64,000 bases of DNA from contig CAVYFY010000015.1 in assembly GCA_963767835.1 (NCBI GenBank), positions 310,001 to 374,000 on the forward strand, written 5' to 3'. Below are positions 46,548 to 55,963 of this stretch, one piece after another. The notes under the pieces are model-generated. The model searched no databases, was not told where the DNA came from, and saw nothing but the letters and a program-made list of their open reading frames with translations. This DNA comes from SIAQ01 sp963767835 (GTDB lineage Bacteria > Planctomycetota > Planctomycetia > Gemmatales > Gemmataceae). Positions within the stretch are counted from its first letter, which is position 1, and every line of letters starts with the position of its first letter. The position numbers were made by a program, and so were the translations under genes.

Positions 46548-47655
46548 ATGAACATCGATCTCCGCCGCCGTACTGACGACGTGACCGCCCGTCTCACCCA
46601 GCTCCGGGACTCTCTTTGACCTCGCTAACAAACGCAAACAGCGCGACAAGTTGACCGAGCAGATGGGCGGGCCGGGTTTCTGGGACAACCAGGAGAAGGC
46701 CCAGCAAATTATCGCTCAGCTCAAGCCGCTCAATGGGATCATCCAGCCGTTCGATGCGCTCGCCAACCAGGCCGAGGATTTGAACGCCCTGTGCGAGCTA
46801 TGCGCTGAGGACGAGAGTCTCGAAGGGGAGTTGCAGAAGGAGCTGCACGCGGTCGAGAAGAAGCTCGCGGAGTTCGATTTGCGCGCCATGTTCACCGGCC
46901 CGCAGGACGCCTCCAACGCCTTCGTCAAGATCAGCGCCGGCACCGGCGGCACCGAAGCGTGCGACTGGGCCCAGATTCTCCTGCGCATGTACACACGCTG
47001 GGCCGAACGGCACGGCTACGAGCTCGAAATGATCGATGAGCTCAAAAACGACGAGGCCGGCATCCGCAGCGCCACCATCGCCATTCGTGGCGATTACGCC
47101 TACGGCTATCTGCAAAGCGAGACCGGCGTCCATCGCCTGGTGCGCATCAGCCCGTTCGATTCCAACAAACGCCGGCACACCTCGTTCGCCGCCGTCGATG
47201 TCGCTCCCGATATCGAAGGCACCATCAACATCGAGATCAAGCCGGACGATCTGAAACGCGACACCTTCCGCTCCGGCGGCCCCGGCGGACAGCACCAGAA
47301 CAAGACCGAATCGGGCGTTCGCTACACGCATATCCCGACTGGCGTAGCCGCCGAGAGCCGTACCGAGCGTAGCCAGCACAAGAATGACGCCAACGCCATG
47401 GCCCTCTTGAAAGCCAAACTGTACCGCATTGAGGAGCTGAAGAAGAAAGCCGAGACGGAAAGGCAATACGACGAGAAGGGTGAAGTGAGCTGGGGCAGCC
47501 AGATTCGCAATTACGTGATGCAGCCGTACACACTGGTCAAGGACGTGCGCACCGACACCCAAACCGCCCAGGTGAACAACGTCCTCGACGGCGAGATCGA
47601 CGATTTCGTCCAAGCGTTCCTGCGAGCGAAGGCGGCGCAGGAACACAAGAGATAG
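46548..47655 (+). CDS. prfB: Peptide chain release factor 2 with programmed +1 frameshift
   Basis: Translation starts at ATG 46548 (NIDLRRRTDDVTARLTQLRD) and reaches CTT TGA C at 46614-46620, the classic RF2 autoregulatory site: the ribosome slips +1 on CTT and continues DLANKRKQRDKLTEQ. The rest (total 368 residues) has the stop-codon-reading SPF motif in RISPFDSNKRR and GGQ at residues 246-248 in SGGPGGQHQNKTESGVRYTH. RF2 releases peptides at UGA and UAA. The frameshift is a feature, not damage. The usual Shine-Dalgarno-like stimulator is only weakly represented (CTCCGGGACT). A hairpin terminator follows. Confidence 0.96.
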
Positions 47656-47674
47656 CTCTTCTGCTGGAATTACG

Positions 47675-47716
47675 AAAAAACGGCCAGCGCGTTCTTGAGA
47701 CGCGCTGGCCGTTCGA
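47675..47716. terminator. Bidirectional rho-independent terminator after prfB
   Basis: CGGCCAGCGCG and CGCGCTGGCCG form a perfect 11-bp stem, with an A6 tract on the left (terminating the minus-strand gene) and a short T-run on the right. It lies between convergent prfB and the thioredoxin-fold gene. Confidence 0.85.
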
Positions 47717-47732
47717 CAAAAGTCAGGATAGT

Positions 47733-48731
47733 TTAACGACGGCGAGCGTTATTGCAGCTGGGGCAATATGATCCGCCTCCCGTGTAGGACGAAATGCCGC
47801 TGCCGCTGTAACCCGCTTCAGCTTCAGCGGTTGGGTAGAAGCTGGTACGGACGGTGTTGGCGGTTTCGGTGCCGCGGACCGTGACCTGCGGGTCGCAATA
47901 GCGGTTGAGGCAGCGAACCAGCGTCTCCGGGGCCAGCATTCCCTGGTGCCAAAAGGCCTGGGTGGCACCGACGCGGTCACTGATGACCAAGCCGGTGTCA
48001 GTCGTGATTGCGCATTCCTGTGCGAGCTTCATGCCCATCGGCGTCGTCATATCGACGTAGACGCAAATGTATTTGTCGCAAAGGAGTTGCATGCACTCGG
48101 CCGACGGGGAAGCGCCGAGCATCATGCTGGCGCCATTGGGCCCTTTGCCGAACACCATGGCGATGGGCATTTTCTGGGATGCAGCCATCTCCAGCGCCTT
48201 GGTGTAATGGGAGTGCCAGACCGGAGTTCGCCCGGAAGCCTCCTGCTTGGCGGGGGGATCGAGCTTCTCCGCTTGCGGCGGATAGGAGCTGTCGCGAATC
48301 GAGGTCAGCGTGGCCGTGGACCGCACCACCATGCGCGGATCGGCACAGGTTTCGAGACAGCGCGCCAGTTGCTGGCTCGTCAGATCCCCTTGATGCCAAA
48401 AGGCTTGGTACAAACCGGACCGGTCGCTGATGACGACGCCGGACCCGTTGATTTCGAAACTCTGTGCAAGCTTCATGCCTGCCGGCGTGGCGCAGTCAAC
48501 ATAATCGCAAACGAACTTCTGCGACATCAATCGGGCGAGCTCCGGCGACTGCTTCGCGCCGATGACCTTGGTCCAACCGTCCGCGCCGGTGCCAATCACC
48601 ACCAAAACCGGCTTCTGTTGCTCGGTCCCCATCGTCTGGGCGGTGGTGTAGCTGTTCTGCCAGGTCGGAATCCCATTCGGTCCCGCCAGCAACGTGCCAG
48701 CGAGGACGACCGTCAGAATCGAGGTGTTCAT
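47733..48731 (-). CDS. Secreted tandem thioredoxin-fold protein without an active-site CxxC
   Basis: The 332-residue protein has a short signal peptide (1-17) and two similar domains of about 140 residues (about 23-140 and 166-300). Each has QxKPVLVVIGTGADGWTKVI / QKMPIAMVFGKGPNG, then a DYVDCATPAGMKLAQ / VYVDMTTPMGMKLAQ strand and an ISDRSGLYQAFWHQG / ISDRVGATQAFWHQG match. The pattern suggests a thioredoxin-like fold duplicated in tandem, but neither domain has the CxxC. A CPSC occurs in the C-terminal tail (GGSYCPSCNNARRR). A structural or binding role is more likely than redox. Family not recognised with certainty. Confidence 0.65.
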   Translation of the reverse strand: MNTSILTVVLAGTLLAGPNGIPTWQNSYTTAQTMGTEQQKPVLVVIGTGADGWTKVIGAKQSPELARLMSQKFVCDYVDCATPAGMKLAQSFEINGSGVVISDRSGLYQAFWHQGDLTSQQLARCLETCADPRMVVRSTATLTSIRDSSYPPQAEKLDPPAKQEASGRTPVWHSHYTKALEMAASQKMPIAMVFGKGPNGASMMLGASPSAECMQLLCDKYICVYVDMTTPMGMKLAQECAITTDTGLVISDRVGATQAFWHQGMLAPETLVRCLNRYCDPQVTVRGTETANTVRTSFYPTAEAEAGYSGSGISSYTGGGSYCPSCNNARRR

Positions 48732-48911
48732 CTTAAGTTTCCTCCAAAATCAAAGAACACCAAAGCGAGCCCTCCACCATGAAGAGCTACCTGAAGAAAC
48801 GAGGGGTGCTGGGCTGGCACTTCCCCGGATGGACGCATGGTCAAAAAGGCATGGGCGGAATTTCGGGGCGAAGACGGGCGGCTGGCGGGCACAACCTTAC
48901 AACTGGCCAAC

Positions 48912-48938
48912 AAAAAAGCCTTCCAAAAAGGAAGGCAT
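48912..48938 (-). terminator. Rho-independent terminator upstream of the thioredoxin-fold gene
   Basis: Read on the minus strand: GCCTTCC, T5 loop, GGAAGGC, then TTTTTTG. It is a textbook terminator on the same strand as the gene at 48731, about 180 bases ahead of it, with no recognisable gene upstream. Confidence 0.75.
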
Positions 48939-49123
48939 TTGCTCAGGGATGTAAAGTTAGCGTCGAGCAACCGTATCGACAACAGCAAATTATCCAAATT
49001 GTGCAATTATCCGATTGTGCGGGTTTTTCTGTATACCCGTTGTTTTGGAGTTTCCATAGGCGCGCCGAACCGAAAAACAGCACTCGCGGGTCTAGGTAAG
49101 AAATGTTAGTCGCGGTTAATTAT

Positions 49124-49175
49124 CGGCGAACTTGCTCGCCACAGGGATCGCTCGCAGCGGCGAGCAAGCTCGCCG
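49124..49175. repeat. Inverted repeat
   Basis: CGGCGAACTTGCTCGCC at 49124-49140 pairs with GGCGAGCAAGCTCGCCG at 49159-49175. The GGCGAGC core recalls the 13-mer repeats at 35144 and the arms at 59365. Confidence 0.7.
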
Positions 49176-49359
49176 GCTCAACGAAATGGTCGCCGCGAGA
49201 AAGCGTAAAAATCGCAAAAGGGTTTGCGGGTGAAGGATAATCCTGCCTGTGAAATCCGAACTTCTTTTGTGCTCTTTGCGTTTTTTCGCGGCGAATCCAA
49301 GCGGTTCCTATCATATCCGAAGCGTGTCTGCACGTTGTTCCAGCGCAAGGGGGTCTCGC

Positions 49360-52300
49360 ATGCATCGGGCCAAAATCGCGTTGTTGGGAGTCGCGGCAAT
49401 CCTTCTCCTGGCCGGCACATGGTCGGCGAGCTATCCGCAGGAGGACAAGGAGAAGAAAACAGCCAAGGGGCATTTCGCCCGCTTCAAGCAGCTCAAATAT
49501 CGCTCTATCGGCCCGGCGGCCGGCGGACGCGTCAGCCGATCCTGCGGCGTTCCCGGCGATCCGACCACCTATTATGTCGGTGCAGCCGCCGGCGGCGTCT
49601 GGAAATCCACCGACGCCGGCATCAGCTGGAAGCCGATCTTCGACGATCAACCCACCTGCACCATCGGCGCCGTCGCCGTCGCACCCTCCGATCCTAACGT
49701 GGTTTACGTCGGCTCCGGCGAAGCCAACATCCGCGGCAACGTCGAGCCCGGCAATGGCATCTATGTCTCCACCGATGCCGGCAAGTCGTGGAAGCACGTC
49801 TGGAAGCAGGTCGGCCAGATCGAGCAGATCGTCGTCCATCCGAAGAACGCCAATATCGCGTATGCGGCGGTGCTGGGCCAAGCGTTTTGGCATCGATGGC
49901 CCGTTTCAAGCCGAAGTCAATAATCCGCGAGCGCGGCGTTTACCGGACCAGTCGATGGCGGCAAACCTGGAAGCAAGTGCTCGCCAAGGTCGAAAGGAAT
50001 CCGGCATCCGTTCAATCCACGCCAAAACCGATGGAAGGGAGAAAAAATTCACGATGCCCGTTTCGTATGAGCCGATCGGTGCCATCGACATCGTCATCGA
50101 CCCGAACAACCCACGCATCCTCTTCGCCGCCCTCTGGCAAGCCCATCGCACCCCCTGGAGCTTGACCAGCGGCGGCCCGGCAGCGGCCTGTACCGCAGCG
50201 ATGACGGCGGCGATACCTGGAAGGAAATCGAGCCGGCGCCCTCACCCCCGGCCCCTCTCCCGGAGGGCGAGGGGAGCGGGTTGCCAGCCAAGCCTTATGG
50301 CCGAATCGGCGTCGCGGTCGCTCCGTCCGACAGCCGGCGCATCTACGCCCTCATCGAAGCAGAGAACGGTGGCCTATACCGCTCCGACGACGGCGGCGAA
50401 AAATGGTCGCTGGTCAACGGCCAACGCTATCTCCGCACCCGGCCCTGGTATTTCTCCACCATCACCGTCGATCCCAAGAATCCCGACGTCGTTTACTGTC
50501 CAAACGTGCGCCTGCTCAAAAGCATCGACGCCGGCAAATCGTTCAAGCAGATGAAGGGCGTCCACCATCCCGATCATCACGATCTGTGGATCGATCCCAA
50601 GAACCCACGCCGGATGATCGATTCCAACGACGGCGGCGTCGATATCACCACCAACGGCGGCGAGACCTGGGTCGCGCCGCAGCTGCCGATCAGCCAGTTC
50701 TATCACATCGCCTGCGACAACAGCGTGCCCTACCGCGTCATGGGGACGATGCAAGATCAAGGCACCGCGTCCGGCCCATCCAATTCGCTCTCGTCGCAGG
50801 GCATCTCGCTCTCCGATTGGCACACCGTCGGCGGCGGCGAAACCGGATTCGCCGTCCCCGATCCCGATGATCCCAACATCGTCTACGCCGGCGAATACGG
50901 CGGCTACATCTCGATTTACGACAACCGCACCAAGCAAGCCCGCAACATCAGCATCTATCCGACCAACCCGTCCGGCAAAGCGGCCGAGGAGTTGCGCTAT
51001 CGGTTCCAATGGACCGCGCCGATCACGGTGTCGCCGCAAGCATCCTTCCCGCCGTTTGGCGCCGCGGATGGGTGCCGGGGCCTAGGGCACTTTACCACGC
51101 CGCCAATGTCCTGTTCCGCTCCACCGACAAGGGCAAGACCTGGGAGAAAATCAGCCCCGACTTGACGCGCAACGACAAATCCAAGCAAAAATGGTCCGGC
51201 GGCCCGATCACCGGCGACAACACCGGCGCCGAGTATTATTGCACCATCTTCGCCATCGCCGAATCGCCCAAGAAAGCCGGCGTCCTCTGGGCCGGCTCCG
51301 ACGACGGCCTGGTGCACGTCTCGCTTGATAACGGTAATAAATGGGACAACGTCACCAAGAACATCCCCGGCATCAAAGAATGGGCCACCGTCTGCTGCAT
51401 CGAAGCCTCCCCGCACGCTGCCGGCACCGCCTACGTCGTCGTGGACGCCCATCGGCTCGATGACAATACGCCCTACCTCTACGTGACCAAGGACTTCGGC
51501 AAAACCTGGTCCGCGATCGCAAGTGATTTGCCCAAGGAGGATTACGTCCGCGTGGTGCGCGAAGACCCCACGATGCCCGGGTTGCTCTACGCGGGGACCG
51601 AAACGCAGGTCCACGTCTCGCACGATCAGGGCAAGCACTGGGAATCGCTCAAGCTCAACATGCCGACCGTCGCCATCAGCGATCTGGTCGTCAAGGGCAA
51701 CGATCTCGTCGTCGGCACCAATGGCCGCTCGATCTGGATTCTCGACGATCTGACGCCGGTGCGACAGTTCTCCCCGCTCCCCGCCGGGGGAGAGGGGCTG
51801 GGGGTGAGGGGGATGCCCCGCTTCTTACCGCCTCTGCCGGCCACGCGCTGGCGCTATTCCGGCGAAAACTACGTCGGTGAGGATCGCATTCCCGGCGACA
51901 ATCCGGCCAAGGGGGCAATCATCAACTATTACCTGCCGACGAAGCCGAAGGACGACGTCACGCTGGAAATCTTCGATGACAAGGGAACGCTGATGCAAAA
52001 GTTGACGAGCAAGAAAAGCGAAATCGACATCGATGAGGAAGAGCCGGATGTGCCGTGGTCGATTTTCAAGCCGACGGTGCTGCCGAAGGAGGAAGGGCTC
52101 AACCGGGTGGCGTGGAACCTAGAGATGTCCGGGCCGACGATCATTCCGGGGGCCAAGAATGACGCCGGCGTGCCGTATCGCGGTCCGTTGGTGCTGCCTG
52201 GAACCTACACACTGAAACTGAGCGTGGATGGAAAGGTGCTGACGCAAAAAGTCGAGGTCAAGCTCGATCCGCGCGTCAAGGTGACGCCGACCGATTTGGC

Positions 52301-52772
52301 CGATGCGCACAAGCTGGCCCTGCAGCTGCGCGGCGATATCACGAGCCTGTCGAACATCGTGATCGCCCTGAAGTCGGTGCGCAGCCAGATCGCCGAGCGC
52401 ACCAAGGTGCTCAGTGGCTACGCCAAGGCCGCGGACTGGATCAAGCAAGCGAAAAACGTGATCGCCAAACTCGACGCGCTCGAGGAGCAGTTGCACAATC
52501 CGAAGGCGGAGGTTACCTATGATATCCTCGTCGGGCGCAAGGGGGGCGCCAAGCTCTATTCGCAGCTCGCGCCGCTTTACGATCACGTGAAAGACACCGA
52601 TGGCCCGGTCACGCAAGGGATGCGCGAAGTCTATGCCGAGGACGCCAAGGAGCTCGCTCGCCTATCGGAAATCTGGCGGGCCCTGGCCGCCACGGAGCTC
52701 GCTCGCCTCAACGAGGAAGCGCGCACGTTGCAGCAACCGGCGATCGTTGTTCCGGCGCCGCCCGCCAAGTAA
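49360..52772 (+). CDS. Secreted BNR/sortilin-like propeller protein (about four frameshifts)
   Basis: AAGGGGG precedes ATG 49360. A signal peptide (AKIALLGVAAILLLAG) is followed by repeated BNR/VPS10-type blades: YVGAAAGGVWKSTDAGISWK, IYVSTDAGKSWKHVWKQVGQ, GLYRSDDGGEKWSLVNG, LFRSTDKGKTWEKISPDLTR, TKDFGKTWSAIASDLP. A beta-rich and then helical C-terminus (LALQLRGDITSLSNIVIALK) ends the gene. Frames change near 49895, between 49920 and 49990, near 50178 and near 51065. Once joined, about 1135 residues. Two family A repeats are translated within it (50239-50274 and 51770-51812). The family is common in planctomycetes and may bind or cleave polymers; activity is unproven. Confidence 0.85.
50239..50274. 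repeat. REP family A unit inside the BNR-repeat gene
   Basis: In frame, read as PSPPAPLPEGEG, between GDTWKEIE and LPAKPYGRIGV. It separates a blade from the next strand. Confidence 0.85.
51770..51812. repeat. REP family A unit inside the BNR-repeat gene (second copy)
   Basis: In frame, read as SPLPAGGEGLGVRG, after ILDDLTPVRQ, at the end of the propeller and before the C-terminal domain. Confidence 0.85.
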
Positions 52773-52851
52773 GCGCTTGAATCGGTTGCGGGCGCGGAGT
52801 CTCGTTAGCGAAATCGCTACAATGAAAGAGGTTTGAACCAGGAGGCGGGCA

Positions 52852-53076
52852 ATGGCGCATGCGGTGCTTGTCGAATTGGAATTGCCGAAGGGCTGGCGGA
52901 AATTTCGCATGCCACCCGCCTTGCATGAGCGTCTGCAAGATTTGCTGGATCGGCAGGATCGCGACGGCAAGCTGACGCCGCGCGAGCGGCGCGAGGCGAA
53001 AGCACTGGTGGAACTCGTTGACATGCTGTCGCTCATGAAGGCGCGGACGGCACTCCAGTCGAAGCGTGCTTCCTGA
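52852..53076 (+). CDS. Small protein upstream of an HNH gene
   Basis: A 74-residue charged protein (ELPKGWRKFRMPPALHERLQ, KLTPRERREAKALVELVDML) with a strong AGGAGG ahead of the start at 52852. It overlaps the HNH gene by TGATG. Its size, helical content and pairing with a nuclease gene make an antitoxin-like or regulatory role conceivable, but this is only from context. Confidence 0.65.
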   Translation: MAHAVLVELELPKGWRKFRMPPALHERLQDLLDRQDRDGKLTPRERREAKALVELVDMLSLMKARTALQSKRAS

Positions 53077-53492
53077 TGTGCAGGTCGATTCCAGCGGCGC
53101 TTGCACGGCAAGCTCGGTCACGCGCGGGCGGTATTTGCGAATAATGCAAGACGCCGCAATGGACCCAGGAAGCTACTTTTCACATCGATCACGTGCGTCC
53201 GCGCAAAGCAGGCGGTCGTACTTTGGCAAGCAATCTCGCGCTTGCTTGCGTTTCGTGTTCGCTTAGAAAGGGCGCCCGCACCCGCGCCTGGGATCCGAAA
53301 ACAAAATCCATTGTCCCGCTCTTTAACCCGCGGCGCGACCAGTGGGATGAACATCTTGGATGGAATTCGCGTTGGCGGCTGGTCGGCAAAACAGCCGTGG
53401 GCCAGGTCACCATTCGCGCCTTCGGTATGAATAGGCCGGATATCGTGCGCATTCGACGCGTGTGGGCAGCAGCTGATTCACCGTTTTCGTGA
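53076..53492 (+). pseudogene. HNH endonuclease with an in-frame TAA
   Basis: ATG 53076 overlaps the previous stop. The frame reads ARQARSRAGGICE, then TAA at 53142-53144, then CKTPQWTQEATFHIDHVRPR and GRTLASNLALACVSCSLRKG. HNH proteins of this kind read CEYC here: the stop replaces the Tyr between the two zinc Cys (TAC or TAT to TAA). The catalytic HIDHVRP, Asn and CxxC remain. A translation restart from GTG 53193 would lack the first His-containing strand and Cys pair. It is damaged by one substitution, not by an indel. Confidence 0.8.
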
Positions 53493-53509
53493 CGTTCAAA
53501 TAATGGCTA

Positions 53510-54559
53510 TCACCGTTTCATGCTCGCCAATCGAGCCTCCGGCATTTGCAGGATGATTAAGGCCATGGCGGTGCAATAGTGCGGGCCCATGGTTCCTAGT
53601 TGCCAACGATCATCCTTTTTTTGGTCTCGAACCAATTCATCGCGGATGGTGGGATACCATTTCTGCCATTCCTTGTCGCCGGCGTACCACATCGCCTTGG
53701 CGGCATAGTAATGGCCGTAGTAATAATGAAAAACGATCTCCCCATCTTTTTTCCGGTCGTAGTCTCGCAAGTACTTCATGCCGTTGTCAATGACCTCGCC
53801 ATCCTTGACGCCCGCTCGGTTCAGGGACGCTAGCCCGGCCGCCGTGCGCGCGAATCCGGGTCCACCGCCCAATCCGGCTTGGTAGCGAAATCCACCGCTA
53901 GAGTCCTGGCAGCGCTTCACGTAATCAGCCGCCTTGTCGAGAGTTTCTTTCGGGATCTCGATGCCCGCATCCCGTGCGGCACGTAGGGCAGCAACCTGGC
54001 ACGCCGTCACGGAAATGTCTGCGTCGGCCGAATTCGGCATATAGCGCCAGCCTCCCTCGCGATTCTGTGCCTTGACTACTAGCAACTTGACGGCGCGTTT
54101 GAGAGCCTCCTTCGTATCGGATTTCAGCTTCTTGTCCGCGATCTTTGGATGAGCGTCGGCAAGAAACAGGACCGCGAAGCCGTGGCCGTACATTGGACCT
54201 ACTTGCATCCCAAAACCGTTCGTGGCGAGCAGGCCGTCCTTGTTCTGCTGGCTCAACACATAGCGAACGGCCTTGGCCACGATCTTCTCGATGTCGCTAT
54301 CGTTTGGATCGGCCGATAAGAACGCGAGCCCAGCCAGGCCGGTGACCGCGACGTTGCCCTTATACGCCCCCGTACCAAACGAGCCATCCCCGGCTTGCTC
54401 CTTGGCCAGGTACGCGAGCCCGGCGTCGATAGCCTTTTGCGCCTCCCTGGTGATCATGCTCTCGGCATCTTTTTTGTCGGGCGCCGGGCGAATCGGCTTT
54501 GCCAGGGCAACCGTCGCCAGGCAGAACATCAGGGTGAAGATTCCGCCGCGGATCCTCAT
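53510..54559 (-). CDS. Secreted squalene-cyclase/prenyltransferase-fold repeat protein
   Basis: The 349-residue protein has a signal peptide (1-20; GGIFTLMFCLATVALA) and repeated alpha-alpha barrel motifs: AGLAYLAKEQAGDGSFGTGA, YVLSQQNKDGLLATNGFG, LLVVKAQNREGGWRYMPNSA, YVKRCQDSSGGFRYQAGLGG (the QxxDGSF/G pattern). The fold matches terpene cyclases and protein prenyltransferase beta subunits, but the DxDD acid motif of hopene cyclase is not evident, and the export signal argues for an extracytoplasmic role. The start at 54559 follows GGAG. It is probably cotranscribed with the DUF1501 gene (30 bases apart). Confidence 0.83.
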   Translation of the reverse strand: MRIRGGIFTLMFCLATVALAKPIRPAPDKKDAESMITREAQKAIDAGLAYLAKEQAGDGSFGTGAYKGNVAVTGLAGLAFLSADPNDSDIEKIVAKAVRYVLSQQNKDGLLATNGFGMQVGPMYGHGFAVLFLADAHPKIADKKLKSDTKEALKRAVKLLVVKAQNREGGWRYMPNSADADISVTACQVAALRAARDAGIEIPKETLDKAADYVKRCQDSSGGFRYQAGLGGGPGFARTAAGLASLNRAGVKDGEVIDNGMKYLRDYDRKKDGEIVFHYYYGHYYAAKAMWYAGDKEWQKWYPTIRDELVRDQKKDDRWQLGTMGPHYCTAMALIILQMPEARLASMKR

Positions 54560-54589
54560 GTTCGACTCCTTCAAGAAGTGGTAGGTTCG

Positions 54590-55963
54590 TCAAAACAACT
54601 CCAGCACCGGGTTGCCGTCGCAGATGGTGTGAAACTGCCCCTGGATATCGTACAGTTGGGCGCGTGGATCGATGCCGAGGATGTGGAAGATCGTTGCCTG
54701 CAACTCGCTGACGTGGACGGGGCGTTCGCGGGGGAAGGCGGCGAACTGGTTGGATGAGCCGACGACGTTGCCGCCGCGCACGCCGCCGCCGGCAAGGACG
54801 ACGGAATAGCAGTTGCACCAGTGATCGCGTCCGCCGACGTTGTTGGTGTTGTTCGAGAATTGCACCCCCATGCGCGGCGTGCGGCCAAACTCGCCCATCC
54901 AGATCACCAGCGTCTGATCGAGCAAGCCGCGGGCGTGCAGATCTTCCAGCAAGGCGCTGAACGATTGATCGGCGGGCGGCAGCAATTCGCGCACCCGCGC
55001 ATTGTGGTTCTGATGCGTGTCCCAGCTGCCGCGATCGACATCGACGTGCGAAAAGACCGAGACGAACGGCACGCCGGATTCGACGAGCCGCCGGGCCAAC
55101 AGCGCGCTTTGCCCCTGCGAATGCCGGCCGTAGCGATCGCGCACGCGCTCGCTCTCCCGGCTCAAGTCGAACGCCGCACGCGATTCCGGGGCGGTGAGCA
55201 TGTTGAACGCGCGCTGATAAAGCGTGTTCATCGAATCGACGGCGCCGCTGCGTTCGACTTGCCGGCGGTCCCGATCGAAGCGGGCCAGCAGCGATTGCCG
55301 AGATTCGAAGCGGCGGGCATCGATTTCCGCCGGCAAGACGGTGCTCTCAACGCGGAAATCGGGATCGGCCGGATCGGCGCCGAGCACGAACGGATCATAC
55401 GCCGCCCCGAGGTAGCCGCCCATCAAGCCCGGCGATTTCGCGGGGCCGTTGTTGGTCGTGTTGGGAATGATGACGTGAAACGGCATCGACGTTTGCGGCG
55501 GACGCAAGCGGGCGGCCACCGACGCGAAATGCGGATGATCGGTGCGCCGCGCGGCCGTGCGATTGGACACTGCCATCGGATCGGTCGCCTCACGCCCCAC
55601 CAGGCTGCAATAGATCGCCGGGTTATGGCAGCGGATCGTGTGATTGACGCCGCGCAGAATCGCGAGCTTGTCCGCATGCTCGGCAACCATCGGCAGCGCG
55701 TCGGTCATGCGCAAGCCGGTGACGCGCGTGGCGATCGTCGAGAAAATGCCGCGAATCTCCGCGCCGGCATCGGGCTTCGGGTCGAACGTCTCCGCCTGAT
55801 AGGGGCCGCCGACTTGAAAAAGGAGGATGCACGCTCTTGCGCGGCGACGAGGTTCGGGGCGCGGCCTGTCCTGGGCGGCGAGCATATGCAGCAAGCCACC
55901 GGACAGAAGTGACACGCCGCCGAACTGGAATAGGCTACGCCGATGCAGCATCATGGGGAGCAC
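54590..55963 (-). CDS. DUF1501 protein (Tat-exported, alkaline-phosphatase-like fold)
   Basis: A 457-residue protein with a twin-arginine signal (LHRRSLFQFGGVSLLSGGLL) and the DUF1501 pattern: ARACILLFQVGGPYQAETFD, DALPMVAEHADKLAILRGVN, WDTHQNHNARVRELLPPADQ, VIWMGEFGRTPRMG, GGRDHWCNCYSVVLAGGGVR. The Asp and His clusters belong to an alkaline-phosphatase/sulfatase-like fold. Usually paired with DUF1549/DUF1553 proteins in planctomycetes, which is not the case here. Function not established. Confidence 0.9.
   Translation of the reverse strand: MLPMMLHRRSLFQFGGVSLLSGGLLHMLAAQDRPRPEPRRRARACILLFQVGGPYQAETFDPKPDAGAEIRGIFSTIATRVTGLRMTDALPMVAEHADKLAILRGVNHTIRCHNPAIYCSLVGREATDPMAVSNRTAARRTDHPHFASVAARLRPPQTSMPFHVIIPNTTNNGPAKSPGLMGGYLGAAYDPFVLGADPADPDFRVESTVLPAEIDARRFESRQSLLARFDRDRRQVERSGAVDSMNTLYQRAFNMLTAPESRAAFDLSRESERVRDRYGRHSQGQSALLARRLVESGVPFVSVFSHVDVDRGSWDTHQNHNARVRELLPPADQSFSALLEDLHARGLLDQTLVIWMGEFGRTPRMGVQFSNNTNNVGGRDHWCNCYSVVLAGGGVRGGNVVGSSNQFAAFPRERPVHVSELQATIFHILGIDPRAQLYDIQGQFHTICDGNPVLELF

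Larger units (their letters stand above)
48732..49359. other. Intergenic region with an orphan minus-strand terminator and an inverted repeat
   Basis: This gap of 628 bases between divergent genes holds a strong minus-strand terminator (48912-48938) and an inverted repeat (49124-49175). Short open frames on both strands (for example 48837-49109 +, 48728-49006 -) lack a convincing start, codon pattern or family. The AT-rich stretch 48980-49075 may hold a promoter. Confidence 0.5.

Noticed and set aside
48779..49109. Small genes in the gap before the BNR gene
   Set aside because: Two overlapping plus-strand frames (48779-49099 and 48837-49109) and a minus-strand frame exist, but none has a ribosome site, a recognisable family or an end that avoids the terminator hairpin.
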